Shown in pieces: positions 35,690 to 45,583 of a DNA stretch of 64,000 bases. Location of the stretch: the NCBI RefSeq assembly GCF_001316435.1, contig NZ_JXLL01000001.1, forward strand, positions 310,001-374,000. Reading direction: 5' to 3'. The notes under the pieces were generated by a model. It was given only the letters and a program-made list of their open reading frames with translations, had not been told where the DNA came from and made no database searches. A program made the translations under genes and the position numbers. The stretch comes from Caloranaerobacter sp. TR13. GTDB taxonomy: Bacteria > Bacillota > Clostridia > Tissierellales > Thermohalobacteraceae. The stretch's first letter is position 1. Every line of letters begins with the position of its first letter.

Positions 35690-36448
35690 ATGGTTTTATT
35701 AATAAGTATGGTAGGCCTAATTATAGGTTCATTTCTTAATGTATGCATATATAGAATACCAAAAAGAGAATCAATAGTTTATCCGCCTTCTCATTGTACA
35801 AGCTGTAATACAAGGTTAAAATTTTTTGATTTGATACCTGTATTTAGTTATTTGTTAAATAAAGGTAGGTGCAGATACTGTGGGGAAAATATCTCCCTAC
35901 AGTATCCATTTATAGAATTGCTTAATGGATTAATTTATCTGTTGCTATTTTACAAATTTGGGTTTGGCTTTGATTTAATACGATATTTATTTTTGACAAG
36001 TTTGCTTGTAGTAATTAGTTTTATTGATTATAAACACCAAATTATTCCTGACAGTGTTTTATTATTTGGCTTTTTTATTACATTTATTTTTAAATTATTA
36101 TATTATTCTAAAGTGGAATTATTAAATAGTATTTTAGGCCTATTGATTGGTGGATTAATATTTCTAATTATTGCAATTGTATCTCATGGAGGAATGGGTG
36201 GCGGAGATATTAAGCTTATTGCATTATTAGGATTTTTCTTTGGTTTGAAACATTTACTTTTATTAATGTTTTTATCTTTCCTAATTGGTGCATTTTTTTC
36301 TATTATGCTGTTGTTGCTAAGAATTAAAGACAGGAAGGATTTCATACCATTTGGACCGTTTATTTCTATTGCTGCTATTATTACAATATTTTATGGTGAT
36401 GTTTTAATTTCATATTATATAAATTACTTTTTTAATTATATGGGGTGA
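35690..36448 (+). CDS. pilD: Prepilin leader peptidase/N-methyltransferase PilD
   Basis: Membrane aspartyl protease that cleaves prepilin leaders and methylates the new N-terminus. N-terminal GSFLNVCIYRIPKRES, then the zinc cysteines CTSCNTRL and CRYCG, and the catalytic aspartates in FIDYKHQIIPD and MGGGDIKL. About 252 residues with seven or eight membrane segments. ATG 35690 with TTAGGAG at 35676-35682 is preferred to GTG 35684. Confidence 0.95.
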   Translation: MVLLISMVGLIIGSFLNVCIYRIPKRESIVYPPSHCTSCNTRLKFFDLIPVFSYLLNKGRCRYCGENISLQYPFIELLNGLIYLLLFYKFGFGFDLIRYLFLTSLLVVISFIDYKHQIIPDSVLLFGFFITFIFKLLYYSKVELLNSILGLLIGGLIFLIIAIVSHGGMGGGDIKLIALLGFFFGLKHLLLLMFLSFLIGAFFSIMLLLLRIKDRKDFIPFGPFISIAAIITIFYGDVLISYYINYFFNYMG

Positions 36449-36453
36449 AAATA

Positions 36454-37512
36454 TTGTTTACTAAAGAAGTTATTTCAATCGATATAGGAACAAGATATAT
36501 TAAAATTGCTATAGGTAAAGAAAAAAATAACACGATTATTATAAATAATTTTTTTAAACTTGATACACCTACAAACTCTATTAGAGATGGAAATATACTA
36601 GATTTAAATTCTATCAAAAGTTTAATTAGTAGTAAAATACTAAAAGAAAAGATTAAAGCTAAAAGAACAATTGTTACAGTGCAAAGTTCATCTATAATAA
36701 AAAGGGAATTAATATTACCTAAAGTTAAAGAAGAAGAACTTGATTCTATTGTTAATATTGAAATAGAACAATATTTACCCATTATGCTAAGCGATTATTT
36801 AATTGATTATAAAGTATTAGAGGAAATTGAAGAAGATAATGCCAAAAAGGTTAGAATACTAGTTGTTATAGCTCCAAAAGCTTTAGTTGAAAGATACTTA
36901 AAATTAATAAAAGAATTAAATTTAAAGCCGTATGTTTTAGACATTAATTCAAATGTAATATCTAAGTTGTTTAGTTCAAATATGTTAATAAATGGCGAAA
37001 ATTACAGTTTGGATAAGACTGTTGCTTTTATAGATTTAGGTAATGAACAAATTAATGTAAACATTATCTCAAGAGGAATTTTGTCTTTTAGCAGATTAAT
37101 AAATAATGGAGGTAAAGAATTAGATATAAATATTGCAAATTCATTTAATTTAAATCTTACCGAAGCAGAAAAAAGAAAAATTGAAACATTAGATTTATTT
37201 AAAAATGAAATAAATATGACATCTACACAGGTTCTTAATAATATTGCTGCAAATACTATAGATATTTGGATAGAAGAGATTGAAAAAATATTTAATTATT
37301 ATACAAGCAGAAGTTTAGGAAATAAAATAGATTGTATATATCTATATGGAGGTAGTTCTAATATAAAGGGGATAGAGGACTACTTTACAAAGAGATTAAA
37401 TTTAACTACAAAAAAGATTTCTGATATAAGCTTAGTAAAAATAAACGATGAGATAAAAGATAAAGAAATTTCAAATTTTTTAAATAGTGTAAGTGCTATT
37501 ATTAGAAGATAG
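36454..37512 (+). CDS. pilM: Type IV pilus assembly protein PilM
   Basis: Actin-like cytoplasmic protein that links PilN to the pilus motor. ISIDIGTRYIKIAIGK is the phosphate-1 motif, VAFIDLGNEQINVNIISRG the phosphate-2 motif and YLYGGSSNIKGIEDYF the adenosine motif. About 352 residues. TTG 36454 with TGGGGTGA at 36441-36448 is the likely start; it overlaps nothing but follows pilD by five bases. Order pilM-pilN-pilO is the conserved alignment subcomplex. Confidence 0.9.
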   Translation: MFTKEVISIDIGTRYIKIAIGKEKNNTIIINNFFKLDTPTNSIRDGNILDLNSIKSLISSKILKEKIKAKRTIVTVQSSSIIKRELILPKVKEEELDSIVNIEIEQYLPIMLSDYLIDYKVLEEIEEDNAKKVRILVVIAPKALVERYLKLIKELNLKPYVLDINSNVISKLFSSNMLINGENYSLDKTVAFIDLGNEQINVNIISRGILSFSRLINNGGKELDINIANSFNLNLTEAEKRKIETLDLFKNEINMTSTQVLNNIAANTIDIWIEEIEKIFNYYTSRSLGNKIDCIYLYGGSSNIKGIEDYFTKRLNLTTKKISDISLVKINDEIKDKEISNFLNSVSAIIRR

Positions 37513-37523
37513 TAGGTGAGTTA

Positions 37524-38084
37524 ATGAAAGATATAAATTTATTTTCTCATTACGTCAACAATAAGAAGATTTATAAAAAAAAGTTATTTTCTATATGCAT
37601 AATAGCTGTGGCAATATTTATATTACTAACTACAATAACTTTTATTAATATATACAAAATCAGAAGCTTAAAAAGTGAAATAAAAATGTTAGAAGACTAC
37701 TTGAAATCTCAAAATACTAAAGAAAAGTTAGCTGAAATAGAAAAGAGAAGTAATAGATTTAAAATTATGCAACAATATTATAATACTTTAGTAGAAATCA
37801 ACAAGGAGTTGGAAGATCAAGATATTATAAATACAAATTTTTTAGAAAAAATTACTTCTACTTTACCTAAGGATGTATATTTAAATGTTATGAATGTAAG
37901 CTTAGATAATTTACAAATACAAGGAGTTGCAGACTCTAGAATTTCTATTGCTAAATTACAACATAATCTAAGAGAACTAGGTTTGTTTAGCAAAGTAGTA
38001 GTAATAAATATAAACGAAGAAAAAGGACAGAATAGATTTGTTTTTTCACTAAAATGTGTTTTAAAGGGAAGTGAAGGTAAATGA
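37524..38084 (+). CDS. pilN: Type IV pilus assembly protein PilN
   Basis: 186-residue bitopic protein. The N-terminus MKDINLFSHY is the PilM-binding motif form (INLLP in Gram-negative pili), then one membrane segment (about 21-43), a coiled coil (KSEIKMLEDYLKSQNTKEKLAEIEKRS) and a ferredoxin-like domain (STLPKDVYLNVMNVSLDNLQIQGVADS). Starts 11 bases after pilM and overlaps pilO by four bases. Confidence 0.88.
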   Translation: MKDINLFSHYVNNKKIYKKKLFSICIIAVAIFILLTTITFINIYKIRSLKSEIKMLEDYLKSQNTKEKLAEIEKRSNRFKIMQQYYNTLVEINKELEDQDIINTNFLEKITSTLPKDVYLNVMNVSLDNLQIQGVADSRISIAKLQHNLRELGLFSKVVVININEEKGQNRFVFSLKCVLKGSEGK

Positions 38085-39298
38085 GACTAAGTAAAAGAGA
38101 AAAGTACCTTCTATTAGTATTATTTTTTATTATTTTAATATTTATCTATTACAAACTAGTTATTAGTGATCAATTAATAAGAATAAATGATTTAGAACAA
38201 ACTGCAAATATTTATAGAACTAAAGTAAAAAATGTAAAAGCAGAGCTTGAAAATGAAATAAATCAGGATGTTGAATATAAAATACTTAATGAAAAAATAA
38301 GTAATTTATCTAGTAAATTGCTACCTGAGATGTTTCAAGAAAAGATTATAATAAGCATTGATGAAATGATAAAAAAATCAAATATTAATGGATTTATATT
38401 GAATTTTAGCGGACCTGATATTGCTAATCTTAGTGAAGAAAAAGAGAATAAAAAAGACGAGGAGTATCTGATAAAGAAACTTGTAGAACAGTACTATGAT
38501 TTAAATAAAAAAATAAATAAAGATACGAAAGAGGAAAATAAAAATATTAAATCTGATGATAAATCTAGCGAAAGTAAGATAGAGAAGATGACGATGGATA
38601 TTTTTTATACTGGTAAATATGAAAATTTAATAAATTTTATTGATTTAATACAAAATTATGATAAAAAATTACTTATCAAAAATTTGAATATTATAAGAAA
38701 TTCAGATAATGAAATTTCAGGAAATATAAAAATTGATTTTTTTGCTGTACCTTTGTTGAATTTAGTCTATGATGATTTTACAATTTGGAATTTTGACGAA
38801 AACTATGGAAAGAAAAATCCTTTTTATTCAGGAAAAGCTAATACTAAATTAGATAAGGCTACTGAATCTGATGAAATAATTTATGATTTTGCGATGAATG
38901 TTAAGCCATATAATTCAGATTTACCAACAATTACATTAGGTAAAGTTAATGATTCTCAAAGAAAAACTTATGTATATGCTGATAATCCTTTAGTTGAAGA
39001 TGTAGAAATTTATTTTTCAAAATCAGAAGGGAATTATTTTTACAAATATAAAACGAATAGAGATAAATATCCTAATGATTTTAATAAATGGGTTGAATTT
39101 AATCCATTTAGTAATTCAATAAATATTATTATATACACACATAAAAGGAATTCTGAAAATGATATGTCTGGTGTAAACATTAAATTATATAATGAGACAG
39201 ATAAACGTGTTTTTATTAGAATTATTGGTGATGATCAATATAGGCCAAGAGTTAATGTTGTAGGTAAATCTGGTTTAGTAGATGTTGAGAGGGATTAA
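38081..39298 (+). CDS. pilO: PilO-like protein with extra C-terminal domain
   Basis: 405 residues. One membrane segment (about 9-28), a coiled coil (about 35-75), and a PilO ferredoxin-like domain (MFQEKIIISIDEMIKKSNINGFILNFSG; MDIFYTGKYENLINFIDLIQNY). Usual PilO proteins end near residue 200-220; here about 170 residues follow (from YDDFTIWNFDENYGKKNPF) that look like an exported beta-rich domain. The linker (about 120-170) is very Lys/Glu-rich. Position directly after pilN supports the assignment. Confidence 0.8.
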   Translation: MRLSKREKYLLLVLFFIILIFIYYKLVISDQLIRINDLEQTANIYRTKVKNVKAELENEINQDVEYKILNEKISNLSSKLLPEMFQEKIIISIDEMIKKSNINGFILNFSGPDIANLSEEKENKKDEEYLIKKLVEQYYDLNKKINKDTKEENKNIKSDDKSSESKIEKMTMDIFYTGKYENLINFIDLIQNYDKKLLIKNLNIIRNSDNEISGNIKIDFFAVPLLNLVYDDFTIWNFDENYGKKNPFYSGKANTKLDKATESDEIIYDFAMNVKPYNSDLPTITLGKVNDSQRKTYVYADNPLVEDVEIYFSKSEGNYFYKYKTNRDKYPNDFNKWVEFNPFSNSINIIIYTHKRNSENDMSGVNIKLYNETDKRVFIRIIGDDQYRPRVNVVGKSGLVDVERD

Positions 39299-39299
39299 T

Positions 39300-40100
39300 A
39301 TGTGGCTTAAAAATGGAATAAATAAAGATGCAGGTCTAACTTTAATAGAAGTGTTAGTAACTATAGCAATTCTAGGTATAATAATTATTCCTTTATCTTC
39401 ATTTTTTATAACTACAGCGAAAATTAATAATGAATCAAGAGATAAATTCAAGGCTACTTTAATAGCTCAGAAATTTATAGAAGACCTAAAATTATCAGAT
39501 AGTATAGTAGAAGGAGAAACACAGTATAAAGTTGAAAATTATGATGTTATAGTAAATATAACTAATATTTCAGATTTATCAGAGTCTGAAAGTAGTTTCT
39601 ATGATACCATCGTTGATTATGATGTAAAAATTGAAATTGATAAAGATAACCAAAATTATATTTCGATATATGATAAAGATGATAATTTGTTAGCAAAAGA
39701 CTATATTAGTGTAGAAGCTAAAATAGACATAGCAATGATAGATTCATTTATAACTATTAATATTTATGATAATAACAGTTTGTTGAGCACTACAAATATA
39801 GAAAATAATGGGGATGAAGGAAGTCTGATTTTAAATATATTAGGCGATATGGATTTTGTAATAAATAGTAATAACCAAACAGAAAATGATTTGATTATAT
39901 ATTTTTGTAAAAGTGGTACTTCAACTTCGAATTATAGTTTTTATAATTTAGGTGGAAAGGTAACTAGGTATGAAAATATTTTGATTTTAGATAATAAAAG
40001 TGAAAGTAGTTTAAAAGGACTATATAAAGTAGATGTAGAAGTAAAAAAAGATGGAAATACATTAGAACAGATTACAGGTTATAAGCTACTTACAAATTAG
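39300..40100 (+). CDS. Minor pilin, PilV-like
   Basis: 266-residue prepilin. Leader ends DAG, then LTLIEVLVTIAILGIIIIPLSSFF with Glu at mature position 5. The globular part is acidic and beta-rich (YDVIVNITNISDLSESESSFYD). ATG 39300 with GAGAGGG at 39285-39291; the longer frame to 39282 lies in pilO. It sits with other minor prepilins that normally prime assembly and form the pilus tip. Confidence 0.82.
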   Translation: MWLKNGINKDAGLTLIEVLVTIAILGIIIIPLSSFFITTAKINNESRDKFKATLIAQKFIEDLKLSDSIVEGETQYKVENYDVIVNITNISDLSESESSFYDTIVDYDVKIEIDKDNQNYISIYDKDDNLLAKDYISVEAKIDIAMIDSFITINIYDNNSLLSTTNIENNGDEGSLILNILGDMDFVINSNNQTENDLIIYFCKSGTSTSNYSFYNLGGKVTRYENILILDNKSESSLKGLYKVDVEVKKDGNTLEQITGYKLLTN

Positions 40101-40111
40101 GAAGTGAAGCT

Positions 40112-42136
40112 ATGTTTAGACATATAACTAACAACAAAGGATCGACTTTAGTATTATTAATGATAATTATGGCGATATTAAGTTTACTTGGTGTTACTAT
40201 ACTGACTATTTCAGTAACAAATTTCAAATTTAAAATGGTTAATAGTAAAGTAAAAAAGAATTTTTATATGACAGAAGCAGGATTAGATGAAGCATATATT
40301 ATAGTAAAAAATTTAATTATAGAAGCTATTGAAGAAGGGAATAAATCAGTAGAGGATTTTATAGCAAATTTAGATTTAGAAGAAGGGAGTATATACATAA
40401 AAGAAGATGGAACGATAGATTTAGATGCTTTAAATCAAGCACAAAATGAGTTATTTAAGGATACTTATAAAGCGTATGTGTTAGACAACATTAAGAATAG
40501 ATTAGAGAATTCAGATAATTACACAATAGAGTTAGATGGTATTAAACCGCAAATTGAAGTATTAAATGATTTTTTAAGTTTTTCTGAGGACAAGCTTGAA
40601 CTAGACATAGAATCTACTTTTATAAATGATGGAATTGAGAAAAAAATAAAAACCTCTTTAATTATAAGTATACCAAATTATAATGAGCCTATTTATATCA
40701 CATCAACAGTTAATGAAATACCTGTTAATACAGTTTGGGAAAAAGTTATCTCTTCTGATGGCAATATGTTAATTAAAAGTGGAAATGTTGAAATTAACGG
40801 AGATATATTTGTAAAGGGAATAGATAATAGTGGTGGAATAACGTTAGAAGGAACTGATTTAGCTTTTAATGTTAATGGAAACATTATTACAGATTATAAC
40901 TTTAAAGTAAATTCAACGAATAATAATGTTGAGATTAATGGTAATATTTTTGCAAAAAACTTCATTATAAGTGAAGGTACTAATAATACAGTAATAAATC
41001 AAGATGAAGGTTCTTTTTATCTAATGGATGATTTAGAATTAAATGGCAGCAATTGTGTAGTAAATATTAAAGGTAATTTTTATGGTATATCTGATAGTTC
41101 AGATGCTTCAGACCCAGACCAATCAAGCAGTATTGTTATAAATACAGATGATATTGGTACTGGTTCAGAGCTAAATATTGATGGTGATGTTATAATACAT
41201 GGTTCTTCTTTTATAAATACTTATGGTGGGAAGTATCAAACAGGAGAGTCAATATCTATAAAAGGAAATTATATTGCTTATACATATCCTTTACAAGAGT
41301 TAGGAGATAGAGATAATAAACCAAGTTTAAAAAGCGACAATGTAGTTTTTGAATATTATGATCCTCTTGTGTTAGTAGATAGATATAAAAATGGAGAAAA
41401 ATTATTAGTTCAAGATAAAAGTGACTATATAAAGTTTTATCAGGATGAATATCAGCAATCAAGTGAACTAAATTTAGGAGCAGGTATAAAATTAGATGAA
41501 TCTAAAAGTTTAATTCATACAGGAGCTTTAGTTTATGACGGTAAAATAATTCCGAGTAACATAAAAGTAGAAGATCAAGAAATTATAAATGAAAAGCGTG
41601 CCACATATGACTTGTATGTAAATAAAATGGGCGATGAGTCAATCCAATTAGAAAAAATTACAGTAGATGATCAAATAGATTATACAAAGATAATAGATAA
41701 AATTGATTATAATTCAGAAAAAAAGGAGTTAATTATCTTAGATAAGGATAATGAAGATTTTGCAATAATTGGACCAAATAGTGATGAGTCTGATTTACCA
41801 AAAGATATAACTAAGGTTTTAATAAACAATGATTTAGTTAAAGGGATAATAATAACTAATGGAGATCTTTATTTATTAGGTGAAATTAACTTTATAGGTT
41901 CAATTATAACAACTGGGAATATTTATATACTTAATGATGGGATAAAAGAGATCAAGCATAATACTAATATTGTTTCAAAGTTAATTTATGAAAATAATAT
42001 TACAAATATATTTAAAAATAATTCAAATAATAAAATAGCTCTAGAGAGTAATATAAATGTTAATAAAACAGAGAGTGGAAATGGTATACAAGTTGAAGAT
42101 TTAATAGAAGTTAGCAATTGGAAGCTCATAAGATAA
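40112..42136 (+). CDS. Large PilX/GspK-like minor pilin with repetitive beta region
   Basis: 674 residues. Leader ends NNKG, then STLVLLMIIMAILSLLGVTILTISV: a class III signal in which the usual Glu at mature position 5 is replaced by a hydrophobic residue, as in GspK/PilX tip subunits. FYMTEAGLDEAYI matches the PilX N-terminal domain. Residues about 230-400 contain repeats of the form VEINGDIFVKG, FNVNGNIITD, VEINGNIFAK, VVNIKGNFYG, INIDGDVIIHG, suggesting a beta-solenoid. A second beta region (GIIITNGDLYLLGEINFIGSIITTGNIYIL) lies near 585-620. Function is inferred from context. Confidence 0.78.
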   Translation: MFRHITNNKGSTLVLLMIIMAILSLLGVTILTISVTNFKFKMVNSKVKKNFYMTEAGLDEAYIIVKNLIIEAIEEGNKSVEDFIANLDLEEGSIYIKEDGTIDLDALNQAQNELFKDTYKAYVLDNIKNRLENSDNYTIELDGIKPQIEVLNDFLSFSEDKLELDIESTFINDGIEKKIKTSLIISIPNYNEPIYITSTVNEIPVNTVWEKVISSDGNMLIKSGNVEINGDIFVKGIDNSGGITLEGTDLAFNVNGNIITDYNFKVNSTNNNVEINGNIFAKNFIISEGTNNTVINQDEGSFYLMDDLELNGSNCVVNIKGNFYGISDSSDASDPDQSSSIVINTDDIGTGSELNIDGDVIIHGSSFINTYGGKYQTGESISIKGNYIAYTYPLQELGDRDNKPSLKSDNVVFEYYDPLVLVDRYKNGEKLLVQDKSDYIKFYQDEYQQSSELNLGAGIKLDESKSLIHTGALVYDGKIIPSNIKVEDQEIINEKRATYDLYVNKMGDESIQLEKITVDDQIDYTKIIDKIDYNSEKKELIILDKDNEDFAIIGPNSDESDLPKDITKVLINNDLVKGIIITNGDLYLLGEINFIGSIITTGNIYILNDGIKEIKHNTNIVSKLIYENNITNIFKNNSNNKIALESNINVNKTESGNGIQVEDLIEVSNWKLIR

Positions 42137-42154
42137 ATGATAGGTGATTACTAT

Positions 42155-42679
42155 ATGAGACTGATGAATAGAAATGGGTTTACAGTTCTAGAACTTTTGA
42201 TTTCACTAGCATTTGCTGGTTTGTTGATAGTAATGTTATCTACATTATTTTTAACGAATATCAATTCTTATAATAAGGAAGATATTGTTTTGGAACTTCA
42301 ATATCAAGGACAAATAGTTTTAAATTATTTTTCAGATAGAGTCATGGAAGCTAAGGGCATTATAGAAATAATAGACACTAATAATATGAATTCATTAAAT
42401 AATGATTTTGAAATTAACATTAAGAAAGTTATTTTTAGAACTAATGATAATGGAATTATTTTTGAAGTTAAGTCTAATAATAAGGTTTTTTATGGTGAAG
42501 GTCTTTCAGGTTCAGCAACAACAGAAATTGCTGACTATATTAAATCAATTAGCTTAGAGCCTTTGCCATTAGGAAAAACTTTTTTAGATGCTGATGGTAT
42601 AGAGATAACAGTAAATTTAAGTAAAGACAATTTTGACGAGAGTTATAGTACTGTAGTATTTTTTAGAAATAAGAATTAA
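42155..42679 (+). CDS. Minor pilin, PilW/GspJ-like
   Basis: 174-residue prepilin. Leader ends MNRNG, then FTVLELLISLAFAGLLIVMLSTLF with Glu at mature position 5. The rest is a small beta-rich domain (LELQYQGQIVLNYFSDRVMEAKGI is typical of PilW/GspJ). ATG 42155 with AGGTGA at 42141-42146 is preferred over ATG 42137. Confidence 0.82.
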   Translation: MRLMNRNGFTVLELLISLAFAGLLIVMLSTLFLTNINSYNKEDIVLELQYQGQIVLNYFSDRVMEAKGIIEIIDTNNMNSLNNDFEINIKKVIFRTNDNGIIFEVKSNNKVFYGEGLSGSATTEIADYIKSISLEPLPLGKTFLDADGIEITVNLSKDNFDESYSTVVFFRNKN

Positions 42680-42693
42680 CGGGTGGCGATAAT

Positions 42694-45564
42694 GTGTTAA
42701 AAAAATTAATTATATCTTTTTTAGTAATCAGTTTAATTTTCAATATAATGATAATTGATAATTACACTTTTGCAGAATTCAAAGATGAAGTAAAGGCACC
42801 TATTAATTTAATAAGGATTTTAGAGAAAAACCAATACCAAACAGGAGAAGAATTTATTATCAACTATACGATACAACCTCAAAATTTATCAATCGATGAC
42901 GTGTATCCAGAATATTATCTGATGGACAAAGAGGTAGTTTTGGTTATGGATGTATCAGGTAGTATGAGGGATAAAATTATTTTCAATCAAAATAAAGAAA
43001 CGATAGAAATAAGAAAATATATAAAAAAATTAAAAGAAGGCATTTTAGAAATAATAAAAACTGTAGCAGTTATAAGAGAAGACCAAAAAGATATAGAAAA
43101 TATACTAGAAGATTTAGAAGATAATTTGCAAAGTATAAAAAAATATATAAGTAAAATAAAAGTAAATAATGAAAAAATAAATAAAGAGTTTGAAAAAATA
43201 GAGATTTACATAAAGAATATAAGAAATAATTTGAAAGAAATAGAAACAAAGCAAAAAGGCAGAAAGAAAAGAAATAAAAAAGTTAGCAAAAATATAATAA
43301 AAAATGCAATAGAAATGAATAAAAGAATAGAGAACTTAGAAAAGCTTTTAAAAGTTAATAAAACAACAAGAATAGAAGCAATGAAATTTGTATCAAAACG
43401 TTTTTTAGAAAAATTAAAAGATGATGATAGAATTAAAGTTAGTTTAATACCTTATGATACAAGAGCGTGGGATTCAAGTTATGAAGGTAAAGAATTTGCA
43501 GATTTATCTAATAATAAGCACTATAACGAATTAATTAAAGATATAGATAGTTTACAACCTTATGGTGGTACTAATATAGGTGATGGTTTAAGAAAAGCTT
43601 ATTACAAATTAAAAGGTTCAACTAACAAAAATTCTAGAAAATATATAATTCTAATGACTGATGGAGAACCTACAGCTTATAGTTTTAAGGATTATATGTA
43701 TTATTTTGGTGAAGGAAATAATTACTATACTTGGGGTGGCAGTATTGCTGATTATTGGGATTTAAAGTATGCTAAGTTAGTTGGAGAAAAATTATTAAAA
43801 AATGGTGGATTAGAAATAAAATCTTTTATGATAGGTTTTAGTGATGATGCAAATCTAGAAAAACTGAAACAAATAGCTGATAGTTCAGGTGGATACTTTA
43901 AAAAGGCGGAAGATGGAGATACATTAGACGATGTATATCAAGCTTTAGCAGATGAAATTAGTAGTGATTTGCCAATACATAATGCATTTTTTAAAGAAAC
44001 AATACCAGATGGTTTTGAGATATTAGAAGTATCAGAAGGATTAAAGATTAAAGGTAATACTGTAACCGGAGATATTGGAAGTATTATATATAGATTAGAT
44101 AAAGAGCGAAAAGAGTTTATAGCTGAACCAATAAACTTTTGGATAAAAGTAAAGGCGAATAAAGTAGGCAAATATCAATTTGGTAATACAGAAGGTCAAA
44201 ATGAATCATATGTTAGCTATATAGATATAGATGGAAAGGAAAGAGTCAAGTACTTTCCTGTAATAGATATATCAGTTTATGAGACAGAACCTCCTGTTTT
44301 AGATGCAGAATTGTCTTTTGACACTGATTCTTCAAATAAAAAATTAAATATTACAGTAAATGAGCCTTCTCTTATTGAAGTACTTTATAATGATGAAGTT
44401 ATAAAAACTATTGATTGTAGAGAAGAACTTTTTGGAATTGATGAAATAAAAGAATTTAATATAACTTTAAAACGAGATATCCAAAATAGTTTAGTTATAA
44501 CAGCTACAGATTTATCAGGGAATAAGGTTATGGAGACAGTACCTTATTTAAGTTTAGATTCAATAAATTTAGAAGAGTATGAACATAATGATCTGAAGAG
44601 ACCAGTTCAGCTAGAATTATCAACTGAACCGAATTCAACAATTGAAGAAATTATAGTAAACGGGATTAAATCTCAGGAAAATAAAGTTACAGATGAAGGA
44701 TTTTATACAGCTAATGTTGTACTATTAGATGGTTCAAATGAAATTCTAGTGAAAGTAAAGAATCAATATAACAATATAGTTTATAGAACTTTTAAAATAG
44801 ATATTGATGCAAAATCACCTTTAATAGATAGTGAGTTAAAAGATTTTAAATTGACAACTAATTTTGATGAACAAGTTGAAAAAGTATGGTTTGAAGCCGA
44901 CCTAAATAATGATGAAATTATTTCTGAAGATGAAATCTTCGATGACAGTAATATCAGTATCTCATATAACGAAGATTATACAAAAGCAGAGATTACATTA
45001 ACAAATAAATTTTCTAATAGGAAAATAAAAATAAAAGCTAAAGATCTAAATGGAAATATTGGGTTTTTAAATATAGATGTGCCTAAACTGAATAGAATTT
45101 TAGGCCATGGGATTTTAATAAATGGTGTTCAATTAAAAAAATATGAAGATAATAGTATTAATATAGTAAATGGCTACAAAGTTAAATTTGGTATTATTTT
45201 TAGTATAGATAGTGAAGCTGATACTTTAACTTTACATTTAAATAAAGATAGGATTAATAATGTAAAGTTACTAGGTGAGTTTAAATATGATTTATACGAA
45301 ATTAGTGAAGGCTCTATAGTGCGTAAAGTAGCAATAAAACAACAGGACATAAATATACAATCAAATGATAATGAAATAATTGCAAATATTAACTTGCACA
45401 CATATAGCGATATTTTCGAAAGAAAATTATTATTGGTATATACTTTTAGACCATTAGTTGAGAACTTAGGTACACAAGGTCTTAGAATTTCAAACAGATT
45501 TTCTATAAATGAAAGTGTAAAAGATATAGATATCAATATAAAACCTTTGCCTAAAATTGAGTAA
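42694..45564 (+). CDS. Secreted von Willebrand factor A protein with coiled-coil insertion, pilus-associated
   Basis: 956 residues. Signal peptide at 1-28, a short beta domain (35-80), then a VWA domain with a complete MIDAS: DVSGS at 86-90, GGTN at 291-294 and MTDGE at 321-325. Between DVSGSM and helix 1 (TRIEAMKFVSKRFLEKL, about 225) lies an insertion of about 130 residues that is almost entirely Lys/Glu/Ile/Asn heptads, i.e. coiled coil. After the VWA come beta domains (about 430-900). No LPXTG, no C-terminal membrane segment. GTG start. Placed among minor prepilins, it is a good candidate for a pilus-tip adhesin, comparable in role to PilY1 or VWA-bearing pilins. Confidence 0.8.
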   Translation: MLKKLIISFLVISLIFNIMIIDNYTFAEFKDEVKAPINLIRILEKNQYQTGEEFIINYTIQPQNLSIDDVYPEYYLMDKEVVLVMDVSGSMRDKIIFNQNKETIEIRKYIKKLKEGILEIIKTVAVIREDQKDIENILEDLEDNLQSIKKYISKIKVNNEKINKEFEKIEIYIKNIRNNLKEIETKQKGRKKRNKKVSKNIIKNAIEMNKRIENLEKLLKVNKTTRIEAMKFVSKRFLEKLKDDDRIKVSLIPYDTRAWDSSYEGKEFADLSNNKHYNELIKDIDSLQPYGGTNIGDGLRKAYYKLKGSTNKNSRKYIILMTDGEPTAYSFKDYMYYFGEGNNYYTWGGSIADYWDLKYAKLVGEKLLKNGGLEIKSFMIGFSDDANLEKLKQIADSSGGYFKKAEDGDTLDDVYQALADEISSDLPIHNAFFKETIPDGFEILEVSEGLKIKGNTVTGDIGSIIYRLDKERKEFIAEPINFWIKVKANKVGKYQFGNTEGQNESYVSYIDIDGKERVKYFPVIDISVYETEPPVLDAELSFDTDSSNKKLNITVNEPSLIEVLYNDEVIKTIDCREELFGIDEIKEFNITLKRDIQNSLVITATDLSGNKVMETVPYLSLDSINLEEYEHNDLKRPVQLELSTEPNSTIEEIIVNGIKSQENKVTDEGFYTANVVLLDGSNEILVKVKNQYNNIVYRTFKIDIDAKSPLIDSELKDFKLTTNFDEQVEKVWFEADLNNDEIISEDEIFDDSNISISYNEDYTKAEITLTNKFSNRKIKIKAKDLNGNIGFLNIDVPKLNRILGHGILINGVQLKKYEDNSINIVNGYKVKFGIIFSIDSEADTLTLHLNKDRINNVKLLGEFKYDLYEISEGSIVRKVAIKQQDINIQSNDNEIIANINLHTYSDIFERKLLLVYTFRPLVENLGTQGLRISNRFSINESVKDIDINIKPLPKIE

Positions 45565-45583
45565 AGTTAGGTAGGTGTAATAA

